A DNA stretch of 64,000 nt from Lacibacter sediminis (GTDB lineage: Bacteria > Bacteroidota > Bacteroidia > Chitinophagales > Chitinophagaceae), in assembly GCF_014168535.1 (NCBI RefSeq), contig NZ_CP060007.1:2108001-2172000 (forward strand), given 5' to 3'. The notes under the pieces were generated by a model. That model saw only the letters and a program-made list of their open reading frames with translations, made no database searches and was not told the DNA's origin. Of the stretch, positions 9,421 to 17,904 are shown one piece after another (the first letter of the stretch is position 1; each line of letters starts with the position of its first letter). Position numbers and translations under genes: made by a program.

Positions 9421-9508
9421 ATTTCTTATTTTTTGTATCCGGCTGAAGTAATGCTATTCAACATTTGTTGCGTCGCACTCTTCAACATTCTGTTCTTTTT
9501 TGAACTGA
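9421..9508. repeat. 88-bp gap with near-direct TTCAACATT repeats
   Basis: The gap between the two metal genes holds two similar stretches, CTATTCAACATTTGTTGC and CTCTTCAACATTCTGTTC, about 29 bases apart, separated by GCGTCGCACTC. It has no ORF or terminator. It resembles a dispersed intergenic repeat rather than a promoter, but only one copy is present here, so this cannot be established. Confidence 0.3.
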
Positions 9509-10060
9509 TCAATGCTTATGATCTTTCTTCTTCAGATCCATTCCGCATTTGCTGCATTTACCGGGCTTGTTACTTTTAACATCAGCATGCATAGGACATA
9601 CATAAGTTTTTGCCACTTCTGTTTTTGTTTTCTCTTTTGATTTCACCAGGTCCATTCCGCATTTGCTGCACTTGCCGGGTTTGTCACTTGTAACTTCAGG
9701 ATGCATGGGGCAGCTGTAAGTTTTCATGACCTCGGTTTTCATTTGTTCTTTTTTCGACATGTTCAGGTCCATACCGCATTTACTGCATTTGCCGGGCTTG
9801 TCGCTTGTAACATCTGCATGCATGGGACAGCTGTACGTTTTTGTTACATCTTTCTTCATCTGTTCTTTTTTAGAAAGCTCCAGTTTCATGCCGCAAACCG
9901 GACAGTTGCCTGGTTTTTTTGCAGCAACAGAATCATGCATTGGGCAGGTGTATAATGTAGGGTGAGGCCCTTTATCTTTCTTGCCTGCTTTTTCCTGGGC
10001 AACTATGTTTACAGAAACGATGGTAAATACTGCCATCAACAGTAATTGAAACGTTTTCAT
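9509..10060 (-). CDS. secreted protein with four tandem heavy-metal-binding domains
   Basis: 183 residues from the ATG at 10058-10060. Signal peptide MKTFQLLLMAVFTIVSVNIVAQ, then four copies of the heavy-metal-binding domain at roughly residues 37-61, 75-99, 113-137 and 148-172, each with YxCPMH ... CxxCGM. Linkers are Lys-rich (SKKEQMK). There is nothing else in the protein, so it looks like a periplasmic metal buffer or chaperone supplying the efflux pump. Sixteen cysteines and several Met/His residues could bind several Cu(I)/Ag(I) ions. A longer reading frame to 10144 exists, but its extra 28 residues would bury the signal peptide, so the later start is preferred. The function is inferred from domain and operon position. 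Confidence 0.85.
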   Translation of the reverse strand: MKTFQLLLMAVFTIVSVNIVAQEKAGKKDKGPHPTLYTCPMHDSVAAKKPGNCPVCGMKLELSKKEQMKKDVTKTYSCPMHADVTSDKPGKCSKCGMDLNMSKKEQMKTEVMKTYSCPMHPEVTSDKPGKCSKCGMDLVKSKEKTKTEVAKTYVCPMHADVKSNKPGKCSKCGMDLKKKDHKH

Positions 10061-10154
10061 GTTGTTGTTTTTTAAAGTGAAGAATAGAAGCGGTATATAT
10101 GCAAATACCAATAGCCCGGCAACATGATTGCCCGGCTTATACAAACGAAAAGAA

Positions 10155-10553
10155 TTAAATACGGAATGTGCAGTTGCGGATATAAGCAGCTAATTGCGGA
10201 CTTCGTGGAGGTGCGTTGCTTAGAGGGAATTGTTCTGTTACAGAAGGAATGACAACGAGGTTGTAAACAGGATGCGATACAGGTATAGCTGTTGCTAATG
10301 AAAGTGTAAGTTCAAATGCGGCTGCAGTTTTCTGATCTTTTTCAATTTTTAATTGCTTTTGTTCATCTTTACAGCAGCCGTTCTTGCCCTTACCATCTTT
10401 TTCCATCCCGCAATTGTTGCAGGTGTTCTTCTCATCATTGTGGCCAATACTCCAGTCCACCAGTTTATCCATGCAATAATGCATTTGCAACGTGGCTCCG
10501 CTGGAGGTGCTGATGTAGAGAAAAGATAATATGGCTACTACGAGCTTTTTCAT
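10155..10553 (-). CDS. HYC_CC_PP family secreted protein
   Basis: 132 residues with an N-terminal signal (MKKLVVAILSFLYISTSSGA). It shows the three hallmarks that name the family: MHYCMDKLVDWS near residue 25-35, a Cys-rich region with CNNCGM and GCCKDE, and a late APPRSP. Bacteroidota genomes often carry it beside copper or silver efflux genes. Cys, Met and His content suggests metal binding. It is the first gene of the minus-strand metal cluster, about 95 bases before the four-domain protein gene. Biochemical role not established. Confidence 0.8.
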   Translation of the reverse strand: MKKLVVAILSFLYISTSSGATLQMHYCMDKLVDWSIGHNDEKNTCNNCGMEKDGKGKNGCCKDEQKQLKIEKDQKTAAAFELTLSLATAIPVSHPVYNLVVIPSVTEQFPLSNAPPRSPQLAAYIRNCTFRI

Positions 10554-10601
10554 CTGAAATGCTAAATTACCAACATTTCTTGCGAATCGGTATGAAAATG
10601 T

Positions 10602-10617
10602 ACTGACAATAGTCAGT
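10602..10617. promoter_or_regulatory. inverted repeat upstream of the metal cluster, possible operator
   Basis: Perfect 6-bp inverted repeat ACTGAC-AATA-GTCAGT in the 107-bp gap between the dnaE stop and the first gene of the metal cluster, centred about 57 bases before the HYC_CC_PP start. It has no T-tract, so a terminator is less likely than a protein-binding site. No regulator gene for it is present in the window. Confidence 0.35.
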
Positions 10618-10660
10618 TGGCTTGAATTTTAGAGTTTACTTGTATTAATTTTTACACTGA

Positions 10661-13600
10661 TTATGCATGCACGACAGTTACATTCAATTCGGGTTTATCC
10701 AGCAGGAATGCGGCCATCTCATCATTCATTTCAAAGCCTTTCTCTACCGTGTACATGCCCACTTTCCAGTTATCCTTTGGCTCGTATAAATTGAATTTCA
10801 GATTGCTCTTGCCGGGATTTTTCTTTACGTTCTTCTCCATAAAGCTTACCATCTCTTCGGTGAGGAAACGTGGTTCAATATCAACAATGAGTTGTTTGGT
10901 CATGGTACGTTTTACTGTTTCAAGCAACAGCACCTGGTTGATCTTGAATTCAAAGTCATCGTCTTTGTTCCAGCGTGTTTTAAATACACCTGTCACAAAC
11001 ACAACTGCACCGGGAGTGAAATGATCTTTGAACTTGACGAAGTCTTCACCAAATAAGGCGAACTCTGTATTGCCGGTGTAATCTTCAATCATACAAATGC
11101 CAAACTGCTTTCCTGTTTTGGTTACACGTTGGTTATGTGAAGTAACGAGGCCAGCTAAACGAAATGTCTGGAATGGATTTGCATGTAACAGAATGGCTTC
11201 TTTAAATTCATTAAAATCACTAAGCGGTGTGATCTTGTAATGTTGCATTTCAAATTTGAAATGATCTAATGGATGTCCGCTGATAAAAATGCCCGTGATC
11301 TCTTTTTCATGATCCAGTTTTTCTGTTAATGTCCACTCTTCACAGTTTACAATTTTTGGTGTAGGAATTTCCATCATCATACTTTCACCAAACAAGGTGT
11401 TGGTATTGCTTTGCACATTCGCCTGGAAACGGTTGCCGAAGTTGATGATACGTTCCAATGTGTTTACTGTATCACCCGGCATCACATGAAAGTATTGTGC
11501 ACGATGATATTCTTTGAAGCAATCGAATGCGCCGCCGTACACCAGACTCTCCAGTGATTTTTTATTAACCGTACGTTGGTTGACACGCTTGATAAAATCA
11601 AACACATCTTTATATGGTCCTTTCTTTTCACGTTCTTCAATAATACTGTCAATGGCTGCTTCGCCTACGCCTTTTAATCCACCTAATCCAAAACGGATCT
11701 CACCGGCTTTGTTCACTGCAAAACCATTTTGTGATTCATTGATATCAGGGCCAAGTACTTTAATGCCCATGCGTTTACACTCTTCCATAAAGAAGGTGAT
11801 CTTTTCAATGGCACCGGCGTTGTTCAACACCGCACTCATGTATTCGCCGGGATAGTGTGCTTTTAAATAAGCTGTTTGATAAGCTACAAACGCATAACAG
11901 GTAGAATGCGATTTATTGAAAGCGTATTGTGCAAACGCTTCCCAATCGGTCCATATTTTTTCCAGTTTATCTGCTGGATGCCCTTTTGCAGTAGCACCAT
12001 CAATAAACTGTTTTTTCATTTTATCCAGTACTGCTTTTTGCTTTTTACCCATTGCTTTACGCAGTACGTCGGCATCACCTTTACTAAAGCCACCTAATTT
12101 TTGTGCAAGCAACATCACCTGTTCCTGGTAGACAGTAATACCATAAGTTTCATTAAGGTATTCTTCCATTTCAGCAAGATCATAGCTGATCGCTTCCTTT
12201 CCATGTTTACGATCAATAAAGTTGGGGATGTAGGCAATAGGGCCGGGACGATACAAGGCATTCATCGCAATCAAATCACCAAACTGATCGGGCTTTAACT
12301 CACGCAGGTACTTTTGCATACCCACACTTTCAAACTGGAACGTACCAATGGTAGAGCCATGTTGATACAGTTCAAATGTTTTCGTATCATCCAATGGAAT
12401 ATTGTCGATTTCTATTTCTACTCCATGATTTTGTTTGATGAGCTGCAAGGCATTTTTCAAAATGCTCAATGTTTTCAAACCAAGAAAGTCCATCTTGATA
12501 ACACCTGCATCTTCAATTACACTTCCTTCAATTTGTGTTAACCAGAGTTCAGATTCTTTCGAAGTACAAACAGGGATTAAATCTGTGAGATCTCTTGGTG
12601 CAATGATGATACCTGCTGCGTGAATACCTGTGTTTCGAACAGACCCTTCTAAAATTTCTGCTTCATGCAAAATTCTCGAAGGCAAATCATCGCCGGCATA
12701 AACCTGCCTGATCTTTTTCACCATTTCCAACTCATCAGGACCAAAGGCTTCCTTCTCTGCTAAACTTTTTTCGCCGGTGAACGGTGCATGTAACACTCTC
12801 TTCAACGAAACACCTGGACGTTCGGGAACCAGCTTCGATAAAGCACGGCTCTCAGCCAATGGCAGATCCATTACACGGGCAACATCGGCAATACTACTCT
12901 TCGCTGCCATGGTGCCATAAGTGATGATCTGCGCCACCTGCGCTTTACCATATTTATCAACGACGTAATCAATTACTTTTTGTCTTCCTTCGTCATCAAA
13001 GTCCGTATCAATATCCGGCATTGATTTACGATCAGGATTCAAGAAACGCTCAAACAGTAGATTGTATTTAATAGGGTCGATGTTCGTGATGCCGATACAA
13101 TAAGCCACCACACTTCCTGCAGCTGAACCACGACCAGGCCCAACAAACACACCCATATCACGACCGGCTTTAATGAAATCACTAACGATCAAAAAGTAAC
13201 CGGCAAAGCCCATTGTTTTAATGGTGAACAATTCAAAGTCTATACGTTCTCTTGTGGTTTCTTCTATTTCATGATAACGTTCTTTTGCACCGATATAAGT
13301 AAGATGTTTCAGAAACTCCCATTGATTCAGGTTGGCATCATCATGCACCTGGAATTCTTTTGGAATAGGGAAGGCCGGAAGCAGAATATCTTTCTTCAGA
13401 TTAAGTACTTCGATCTTATCAACGATCTCATTGGTATTGTCGATGGCTTCGGGCACATCTTCAAATACCTTTTTCATTTCTGCAGTAGTCTTGAAATAAA
13501 ATTGATCATTGGGAAACGCAAAGCGTTTGTTCTTCACATTCACATCATCATCAGAAAATTCACGCAGGGCAGGAGTGCTTTGTTTTTCGCCGGTGTTGAT

Positions 13601-14293
13601 ACACAACAAAATATCATGCGCATTGAAATCGGTTTGATCCACATAATGCGAATCGTTACTTGCAATAACTTTTACATCATACTTCTTTGCAAACTTCAAC
13701 AGCACCGCATTCACTTTATCCTGCTCGGTCATGCCGTGGCGCTGTATTTCTACATAATAATCTTTCTGGAAAATATTCAGCCACCACTTGAATTCGTTCT
13801 CTGCATCTTCTTCACTTTTATTCAGGATCATTTGTGGCACCATGGCACCAAGACAACAGGTGGTTGCAATTAATCCTTCGTGGTATTTATGAATGAGTTC
13901 TTTATCAATACGTGGATACTTGCTGTACATGCCTTCTATAAAACCAAGCGATGTAAGTTTTACAAGATTTTTATAGCCCTGTTCATTCTTAGCCAGCAAT
14001 ACCTGGTGATAACGATGATCCCGCTGTTCTTTGCTGAAGGTTTTTATATGCCTGTTTTCGGTTAAATAAAATTCGCAACCAACAACGGGTTTTACTTTCA
14101 AAGAACCATCTTCATTTTTATGCTTGTAAGCTTCGGCCACAAACTGGAAGGCTCCAAACATATTACCATGATCGGTGATGGCCAACGCCGGCATACCATC
14201 AGTAATGGCTTTATTGTATAATGAACCGATGGAAGCGGCTCCATCGAGCAGAGAATATTGCGTGTGAACGTGTAAATGGGAAAATTTAGTCAT
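10661..14293 (-). CDS. dnaE: DNA polymerase III subunit alpha
   Basis: 1210-residue replicative polymerase, catalytic subunit of the bacterial replicase. In order: PHP domain (HLHVHTQYSLLDGAA, AITDHGNMFG), polymerase palm with the catalytic Asp motif MPDIDTDFDD at about residue 422-431 and GRGSAAGS, fingers with YQEQVMLLAQ, helix-hairpin-helix region, and a C-terminal OB fold (FRLAGLVTSHNQRV). Length and motif order match DnaE rather than DnaE2 or PolC: no embedded exonuclease. It reads alone on the minus strand, 107 bases before the metal cluster. Several long open frames on the opposite strand inside it are shadows. Confidence 0.97.
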   Translation of the reverse strand: MTKFSHLHVHTQYSLLDGAASIGSLYNKAITDGMPALAITDHGNMFGAFQFVAEAYKHKNEDGSLKVKPVVGCEFYLTENRHIKTFSKEQRDHRYHQVLLAKNEQGYKNLVKLTSLGFIEGMYSKYPRIDKELIHKYHEGLIATTCCLGAMVPQMILNKSEEDAENEFKWWLNIFQKDYYVEIQRHGMTEQDKVNAVLLKFAKKYDVKVIASNDSHYVDQTDFNAHDILLCINTGEKQSTPALREFSDDDVNVKNKRFAFPNDQFYFKTTAEMKKVFEDVPEAIDNTNEIVDKIEVLNLKKDILLPAFPIPKEFQVHDDANLNQWEFLKHLTYIGAKERYHEIEETTRERIDFELFTIKTMGFAGYFLIVSDFIKAGRDMGVFVGPGRGSAAGSVVAYCIGITNIDPIKYNLLFERFLNPDRKSMPDIDTDFDDEGRQKVIDYVVDKYGKAQVAQIITYGTMAAKSSIADVARVMDLPLAESRALSKLVPERPGVSLKRVLHAPFTGEKSLAEKEAFGPDELEMVKKIRQVYAGDDLPSRILHEAEILEGSVRNTGIHAAGIIIAPRDLTDLIPVCTSKESELWLTQIEGSVIEDAGVIKMDFLGLKTLSILKNALQLIKQNHGVEIEIDNIPLDDTKTFELYQHGSTIGTFQFESVGMQKYLRELKPDQFGDLIAMNALYRPGPIAYIPNFIDRKHGKEAISYDLAEMEEYLNETYGITVYQEQVMLLAQKLGGFSKGDADVLRKAMGKKQKAVLDKMKKQFIDGATAKGHPADKLEKIWTDWEAFAQYAFNKSHSTCYAFVAYQTAYLKAHYPGEYMSAVLNNAGAIEKITFFMEECKRMGIKVLGPDINESQNGFAVNKAGEIRFGLGGLKGVGEAAIDSIIEEREKKGPYKDVFDFIKRVNQRTVNKKSLESLVYGGAFDCFKEYHRAQYFHVMPGDTVNTLERIINFGNRFQANVQSNTNTLFGESMMMEIPTPKIVNCEEWTLTEKLDHEKEITGIFISGHPLDHFKFEMQHYKITPLSDFNEFKEAILLHANPFQTFRLAGLVTSHNQRVTKTGKQFGICMIEDYTGNTEFALFGEDFVKFKDHFTPGAVVFVTGVFKTRWNKDDDFEFKINQVLLLETVKRTMTKQLIVDIEPRFLTEEMVSFMEKNVKKNPGKSNLKFNLYEPKDNWKVGMYTVEKGFEMNDEMAAFLLDKPELNVTVVHA

Positions 14294-14440
14294 AGTCAGG
14301 CGTCAAATTTCGTTGTTCTCAATCGAAAAAAAGCGAATAAGAAATCCACAAAATGAACGTTTTAGATAAAACAACGGGTGAAAATTTGTCAGCAATCCCT
14401 CAATAGCTATCTTTAACGGATAGACGATTTGGCTCGTTTC

Positions 14441-14471
14441 TTGATGAAAAGGGGCTGCGTCGCTACTTTTG
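14441..14471 (+). promoter_or_regulatory. Bacteroidota sigma-type promoter
   Basis: TTG (14441-14443) lies 20 bases before TACTTTTG (14464-14471), matching the -33 TTTG / -7 TAnnTTTG pattern. A start near 14478 would give a leader of about 17 bases before the NlpC/P60 ATG at 14495. The sequence after the box, CGCCG, is typical of Bacteroidota transcription starts. This also argues against the longer reading frame that begins at 14429. Confidence 0.6.
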
Positions 14472-14494
14472 CGCCGTTGGATAAATTCAATACC

Positions 14495-15169
14495 ATGATT
14501 AGACATTTGCTTACATATCTGTCTGCCATATTACTGCTCACCAGTTGCAGTACGGTAAAGAATGCGTTTCAGCCGAAACAGTCTTCAACCGCATCCGCAA
14601 CAGTTGAAGAAAAAAATGAAGTGCGACCTGAATACAAACGTGTACGCACAAGTTCTTCTACATCAACTCCGCAATCAAGTATTTTTCAAACAAAGGATGT
14701 TGCTTCTTACAGCTCATCACTCGAATTATTTTCGCTCTCACAGTTCAAATATGCCATCCGTTTAGATGTGCCGGTTGAAACAATCCAGAACAAATCATTA
14801 TACGAGTTGATCGATAACTGGTGGGGTACGCCTTACCGTTTAGGCGGCACTACACAGAAAGGGATCGACTGTTCTGCTTTTGTACAAACATTGATGATGG
14901 GTGTTTTTGCTATGCAGTTACCACGCACGGCCCGTGAACAGAAAGAGATGGCTTCGTGGATACCAATGGATGATCTGAAGGAAGGTGATCTGATATTCTT
15001 CAATACACGTGGTGGTGTGTCGCATGTAGGCGTGTACCTGCATAACAATAAGTTTGTGCATGCATCCACATCGGGTGGGGTTATGATCAGCGATCTGAAT
15101 GAAACCTACTGGAGCCGGAAGTTGCTGGGAGCAGGGCGGGTATTACAAAATAGTTCACCCAAACCATAA
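14495..15169 (+). CDS. NlpC/P60 family lipoprotein (C40 peptidase)
   Basis: 224 residues, a cell-wall endopeptidase that cuts peptidoglycan stem peptides. Lipobox signal MIRHLLTYLSAILLLTSC, a low-complexity Ser/Thr linker, then the NlpC/P60 domain from about residue 110: catalytic Cys in GIDCSAFVQ, catalytic His in GVSHVGVYL and a third polar residue His in KFVHAS. The start at 14495 fits the signal peptide and the upstream promoter. A strong terminator follows 22 bases after the stop. Likely remodels the wall from the periplasmic face of the outer membrane. Confidence 0.93.
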   Translation: MIRHLLTYLSAILLLTSCSTVKNAFQPKQSSTASATVEEKNEVRPEYKRVRTSSSTSTPQSSIFQTKDVASYSSSLELFSLSQFKYAIRLDVPVETIQNKSLYELIDNWWGTPYRLGGTTQKGIDCSAFVQTLMMGVFAMQLPRTAREQKEMASWIPMDDLKEGDLIFFNTRGGVSHVGVYLHNNKFVHASTSGGVMISDLNETYWSRKLLGAGRVLQNSSPKP

Positions 15170-15191
15170 ACATTATCTTTGTAACGAACCT

Positions 15192-15219
15192 GGCTTCAAC
15201 TTGACTTGAAGCCTTTTTT
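15192..15219 (+). terminator. intrinsic terminator after the NlpC/P60 gene
   Basis: Stem GGCTTCAA / TTGAAGCC with loop CTTGAC, followed by six T. A textbook rho-independent terminator on the plus strand, separating the lipoprotein gene from hisF. Confidence 0.88.
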
Positions 15220-15311
15220 ATTTGAACAAATAGATATTCCATATTTAAATACAGGTTGATGAAATTTCACAGACTGTTGGAAATATGGCATACCTCGCCC
15301 AGATTTAATAT

Positions 15312-16070
15312 ATGTTGACGAAACGCATTATTCCCTGTTTAGATATTAAAGATGGCCGCACGGTAAAGGGCACCAACTTTGTTGACCTGCGTGATGCCGG
15401 CGATCCTGTTGAACTGGGTGCCTTGTACGCCCAACAGGGTGCAGATGAACTGGTGTTTCTTGATATCACCGCTACAGTTGAGAAACGCAAAACCTTAAGC
15501 GAATTGGTAAAGCGTATTGCACGTCATGTGAACATCCCATTTACAGTTGGCGGTGGCATCAGCACTGTGGAAGATATGAGCGTACTGCTCAATTCCGGTG
15601 CTGATAAAGTGAGTGTAAATACAGCGGCTTTTAAAAATCCTCAACTCATCAATGATATTGCATTGGCTGCAGGCAGTCAATGTTGTGTACTGGCAATCGA
15701 TACCAAGAAAGAGGAAGACGGCGAATGGTATGTGTACCTGAATGGTGGCAGAACCAAAACCGAGATGAAATGTATTGATTGGGCCAGGCAGGGTGTTGAT
15801 CTGGGTGCAGGTGAAATTCTGCTCACCAGTATGAACAACGATGGCACCAAGCAGGGTTTTGCATTGGATATTACTAAGAAACTGTCGGTTGAGTTACCAA
15901 TTCCGGTAATTGCCAGCGGTGGTGCCGGAACAATGCAGCATTTTGCAGATGTTTTTGAACTGGCTTACGCTGATGCAGGATTAGCTGCAAGTATTTTTCA
16001 TTTTAAAGAAATTGAAATTGCTGACCTGAAAACATACTTGAAGGAGAGAAATGTTGCGGTAAGGATTTAG
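15312..16070 (+). CDS. hisF: imidazole glycerol phosphate synthase, cyclase subunit
   Basis: 252 residues. HisF uses ammonia from HisH to convert PRFAR into imidazole glycerol phosphate and AICAR in histidine synthesis. The TIM barrel begins [20 protein letters not shown], with catalytic Asp in CLDIKDG (about residue 11) and the second Asp in [14 protein letters not shown] (about 176). Phosphate-binding GGGIS and ASGGAG loops are intact. The partner hisH and the earlier his genes are not in this window; only hisIE follows, after a 134-bp gap. Confidence 0.96.
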   Translation: MLTKRIIPCLDIKDGRTVKGTNFVDLRDAGDPVELGALYAQQGADELVFLDITATVEKRKTLSELVKRIARHVNIPFTVGGGISTVEDMSVLLNSGADKVSVNTAAFKNPQLINDIALAAGSQCCVLAIDTKKEEDGEWYVYLNGGRTKTEMKCIDWARQGVDLGAGEILLTSMNNDGTKQGFALDITKKLSVELPIPVIASGGAGTMQHFADVFELAYADAGLAASIFHFKEIEIADLKTYLKERNVAVRI

Positions 16071-16098
16071 CTTTGCGGAGCAAGACAATAGAGATACA

Positions 16099-16145
16099 GA
16101 TAACACGGGTAAATGCGGATTAAACGGATTTGATTTAGATCAGTA
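16099..16145. repeat. degenerate 9-bp tandem repeat
   Basis: Between hisF and hisIE the sequence steps in units of about nine bases resembling GATTNNACG (GATAACACG, GGTAAATGCG, GATTAAACG, GATTTGATT). No ORF and no stem. Similar short-period intergenic repeats occur elsewhere in this window with periods of 7 and 8. Confidence 0.4.
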
Positions 16146-16204
16146 ATATCTTTTCAATCGGCGCTATTAGTGTTTCAATCAAATAAATAATAAAAATCAA
16201 CACG

Positions 16205-16807
16205 TTGAAACCAGATTTTTCGAAATACCACGATGGACTGTTACCGGCCATCATCCAGGATTATAAAACCAGTAAAGTATTGATGCTTGGTTTTATGAAT
16301 AACGAAGCATTTATTAAAACCGAAGAAAGCGGCAAGGTGACATTTTATAGCCGCAGTAAGCAACGACTTTGGACAAAGGGCGAAGAAAGCGGCAACTTTT
16401 TAACCGTAAAACAGGTGTTGCTCGATTGCGACCAGGATACCTTGTTGATCAAAGCTGAGCCGGCTGGTCCAACCTGCCATACGGGTGCCGATACCTGCTG
16501 GAGCGAAAAAAATCACAGCGACGACTTTTTATCGTATTTAGAAGAGATCATCGAATTGCGCCGGAAAAGTACGGACGGTAAAAGCTATGTAAAAAGCTTA
16601 TTCGATAAAGGCATCAATAAAATTGCACAGAAGGTGGGGGAAGAAGCAACCGAAATTATTATTGAAGCAAAAGATAATAATGAGGAGCTTTTCTTAAACG
16701 AAGGAGCAGATCTGCTCTTCCATTTTATCGTTTTATTAAGGGCGAAAAATGTTTCTTTGCAGGATGTGATCTACGTTTTAAAACAGCGTCATTCTCATTC
16801 AGATTAA
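16205..16807 (+). CDS. hisIE: bifunctional phosphoribosyl-AMP cyclohydrolase / phosphoribosyl-ATP pyrophosphatase
   Basis: 200 residues with two enzymes for histidine synthesis steps two and three. The N-terminal HisI domain (about 1-115) has the zinc/metal motif CDQDTLL and GPTCHTGADTCW; the C-terminal HisE domain (about 115-200) has the pyrophosphohydrolase motif EEATEIIIEAKDN and EGADLLFH. The start is a TTG at 16205, because no ATG precedes the conserved KPDFSKYHDGLLPAI segment; this is the usual N-terminus for the family. Only five bases separate it from the next gene, so it probably leads a small operon with the TlpA genes. Confidence 0.95.
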   Translation: MKPDFSKYHDGLLPAIIQDYKTSKVLMLGFMNNEAFIKTEESGKVTFYSRSKQRLWTKGEESGNFLTVKQVLLDCDQDTLLIKAEPAGPTCHTGADTCWSEKNHSDDFLSYLEEIIELRRKSTDGKSYVKSLFDKGINKIAQKVGEEATEIIIEAKDNNEELFLNEGADLLFHFIVLLRAKNVSLQDVIYVLKQRHSHSD

Positions 16808-16811
16808 TACT

Positions 16812-17897
16812 ATGAAATCTATTTTAACGATATGTTTGTCGCTTGTGTTTGCGCTGCAACTGCAGGCACAGCAATCCTTTCAGATCAAGGGAGCCATCAG
16901 AGGTGCCAAAGAAAATGCAAAGGTGAGTTTGCGTATGGATGGTCAGGATACCGAAGCACTTGCTGAATCAACAGTTAAGAACGGCAAGTTTGAACTGAAA
17001 GGCAACATCACCGAAACAGCACTCTATGTGTTGAGTGTTGAAGGTGGTAAACAGAACCTTGGAATTTTCCTTGATCCGTCTGTTGTAACCATAAATGCCC
17101 ATGTTGATTCTTTACAAAAAGCTGTGGTAAATGGATCAAAAACGAATTATGATTTTGTACGTTTCCGTCAGCAGTTCGACCCTTATTTTATGAAGCTTGA
17201 TGGTTATGGTAAGCAATTGCAAAACCCGGCCATGCAAAGCAAACAGGATTCTATTTACAATCTTGTGCGTAATCTTGTAACCGAGATCAACAGCACAGCT
17301 GATGCTTATATTCAGAAAAATAATCAATCGCCTGTAACACCTTTGTTGTTGTATGTGATCTATAGTGTGTTTCAGCAGCCTGATGTGTTAGACTCTAACT
17401 ATGCAAAGCTTTCTGAAGTGGCGCAAAAGAGTTTTTATGGTCGCATGGTGGGTGGCATTGTAAAAGAAAATAAGATCGGTGCTATTGGTACCGAAGCCAT
17501 TGACTTTACACAAGCTGATACATCGGGTAATCCAATATCACTTCAATCGTTTCGTGGCAAATATGTATTGGTTGATTTTTGGGCGAGTTGGTGTGGCCCT
17601 TGCCGCATGGAGAATCCAAATCTTGTTGCTGCATACAACAAATTCAAGGCAAAAAATTTTACGGTGTTAGGGGTTTCACTTGACCGTGACCGCAGCAAGT
17701 GGCTGGAAGCAATTGCACAGGATGGCCTTGCATGGACACATGTAAGCGATCTGAAATTCTGGAGTAACGAAGCAGCACGTATTTATAAGATCACGTCTAT
17801 ACCACAAAACCTGTTGATCGGCCCCGATGGAATGATCATTGGTAAAAATCTACGTGGAGAAGAACTTCAGGTACGATTAGAAGAATTGTTCAAATAA
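16812..17897 (+). CDS. DUF4369-TlpA thiol-disulfide oxidoreductase, copy 1
   Basis: 361 residues, secreted (signal MKSILTICLSLVFALQLQAQ). An N-terminal DUF4369 beta domain (about 22-120) with KNGKFELKG is followed by a helical linker and a C-terminal TlpA/AhpC-like thioredoxin domain with VDFWASWCGPCRMENPN and the cis-Pro segment SIPQNLL. The CxxC pair acts in periplasmic thiol exchange. A second gene of the same build lies seven bases downstream, so the pair arose by tandem duplication. The substrate is unknown; Bacteroidota carry many such proteins. Confidence 0.9.
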   Translation: MKSILTICLSLVFALQLQAQQSFQIKGAIRGAKENAKVSLRMDGQDTEALAESTVKNGKFELKGNITETALYVLSVEGGKQNLGIFLDPSVVTINAHVDSLQKAVVNGSKTNYDFVRFRQQFDPYFMKLDGYGKQLQNPAMQSKQDSIYNLVRNLVTEINSTADAYIQKNNQSPVTPLLLYVIYSVFQQPDVLDSNYAKLSEVAQKSFYGRMVGGIVKENKIGAIGTEAIDFTQADTSGNPISLQSFRGKYVLVDFWASWCGPCRMENPNLVAAYNKFKAKNFTVLGVSLDRDRSKWLEAIAQDGLAWTHVSDLKFWSNEAARIYKITSIPQNLLIGPDGMIIGKNLRGEELQVRLEELFK

Positions 17898-17904
17898 AGT
17901 AAGC

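Noticed and set aside
13271..13873. 200-codon open frame antisense to dnaE
   Set aside because: Shadow of the dnaE reading frame; composition is biased (many Phe, Ile, His) and no start context or family was recognised.
15174..15181. TATCTTTG, a perfect -7 match, just after the NlpC/P60 gene
   Set aside because: A strong terminator starts about ten bases later and no -33 element lies upstream, so a promoter here would make no useful transcript.
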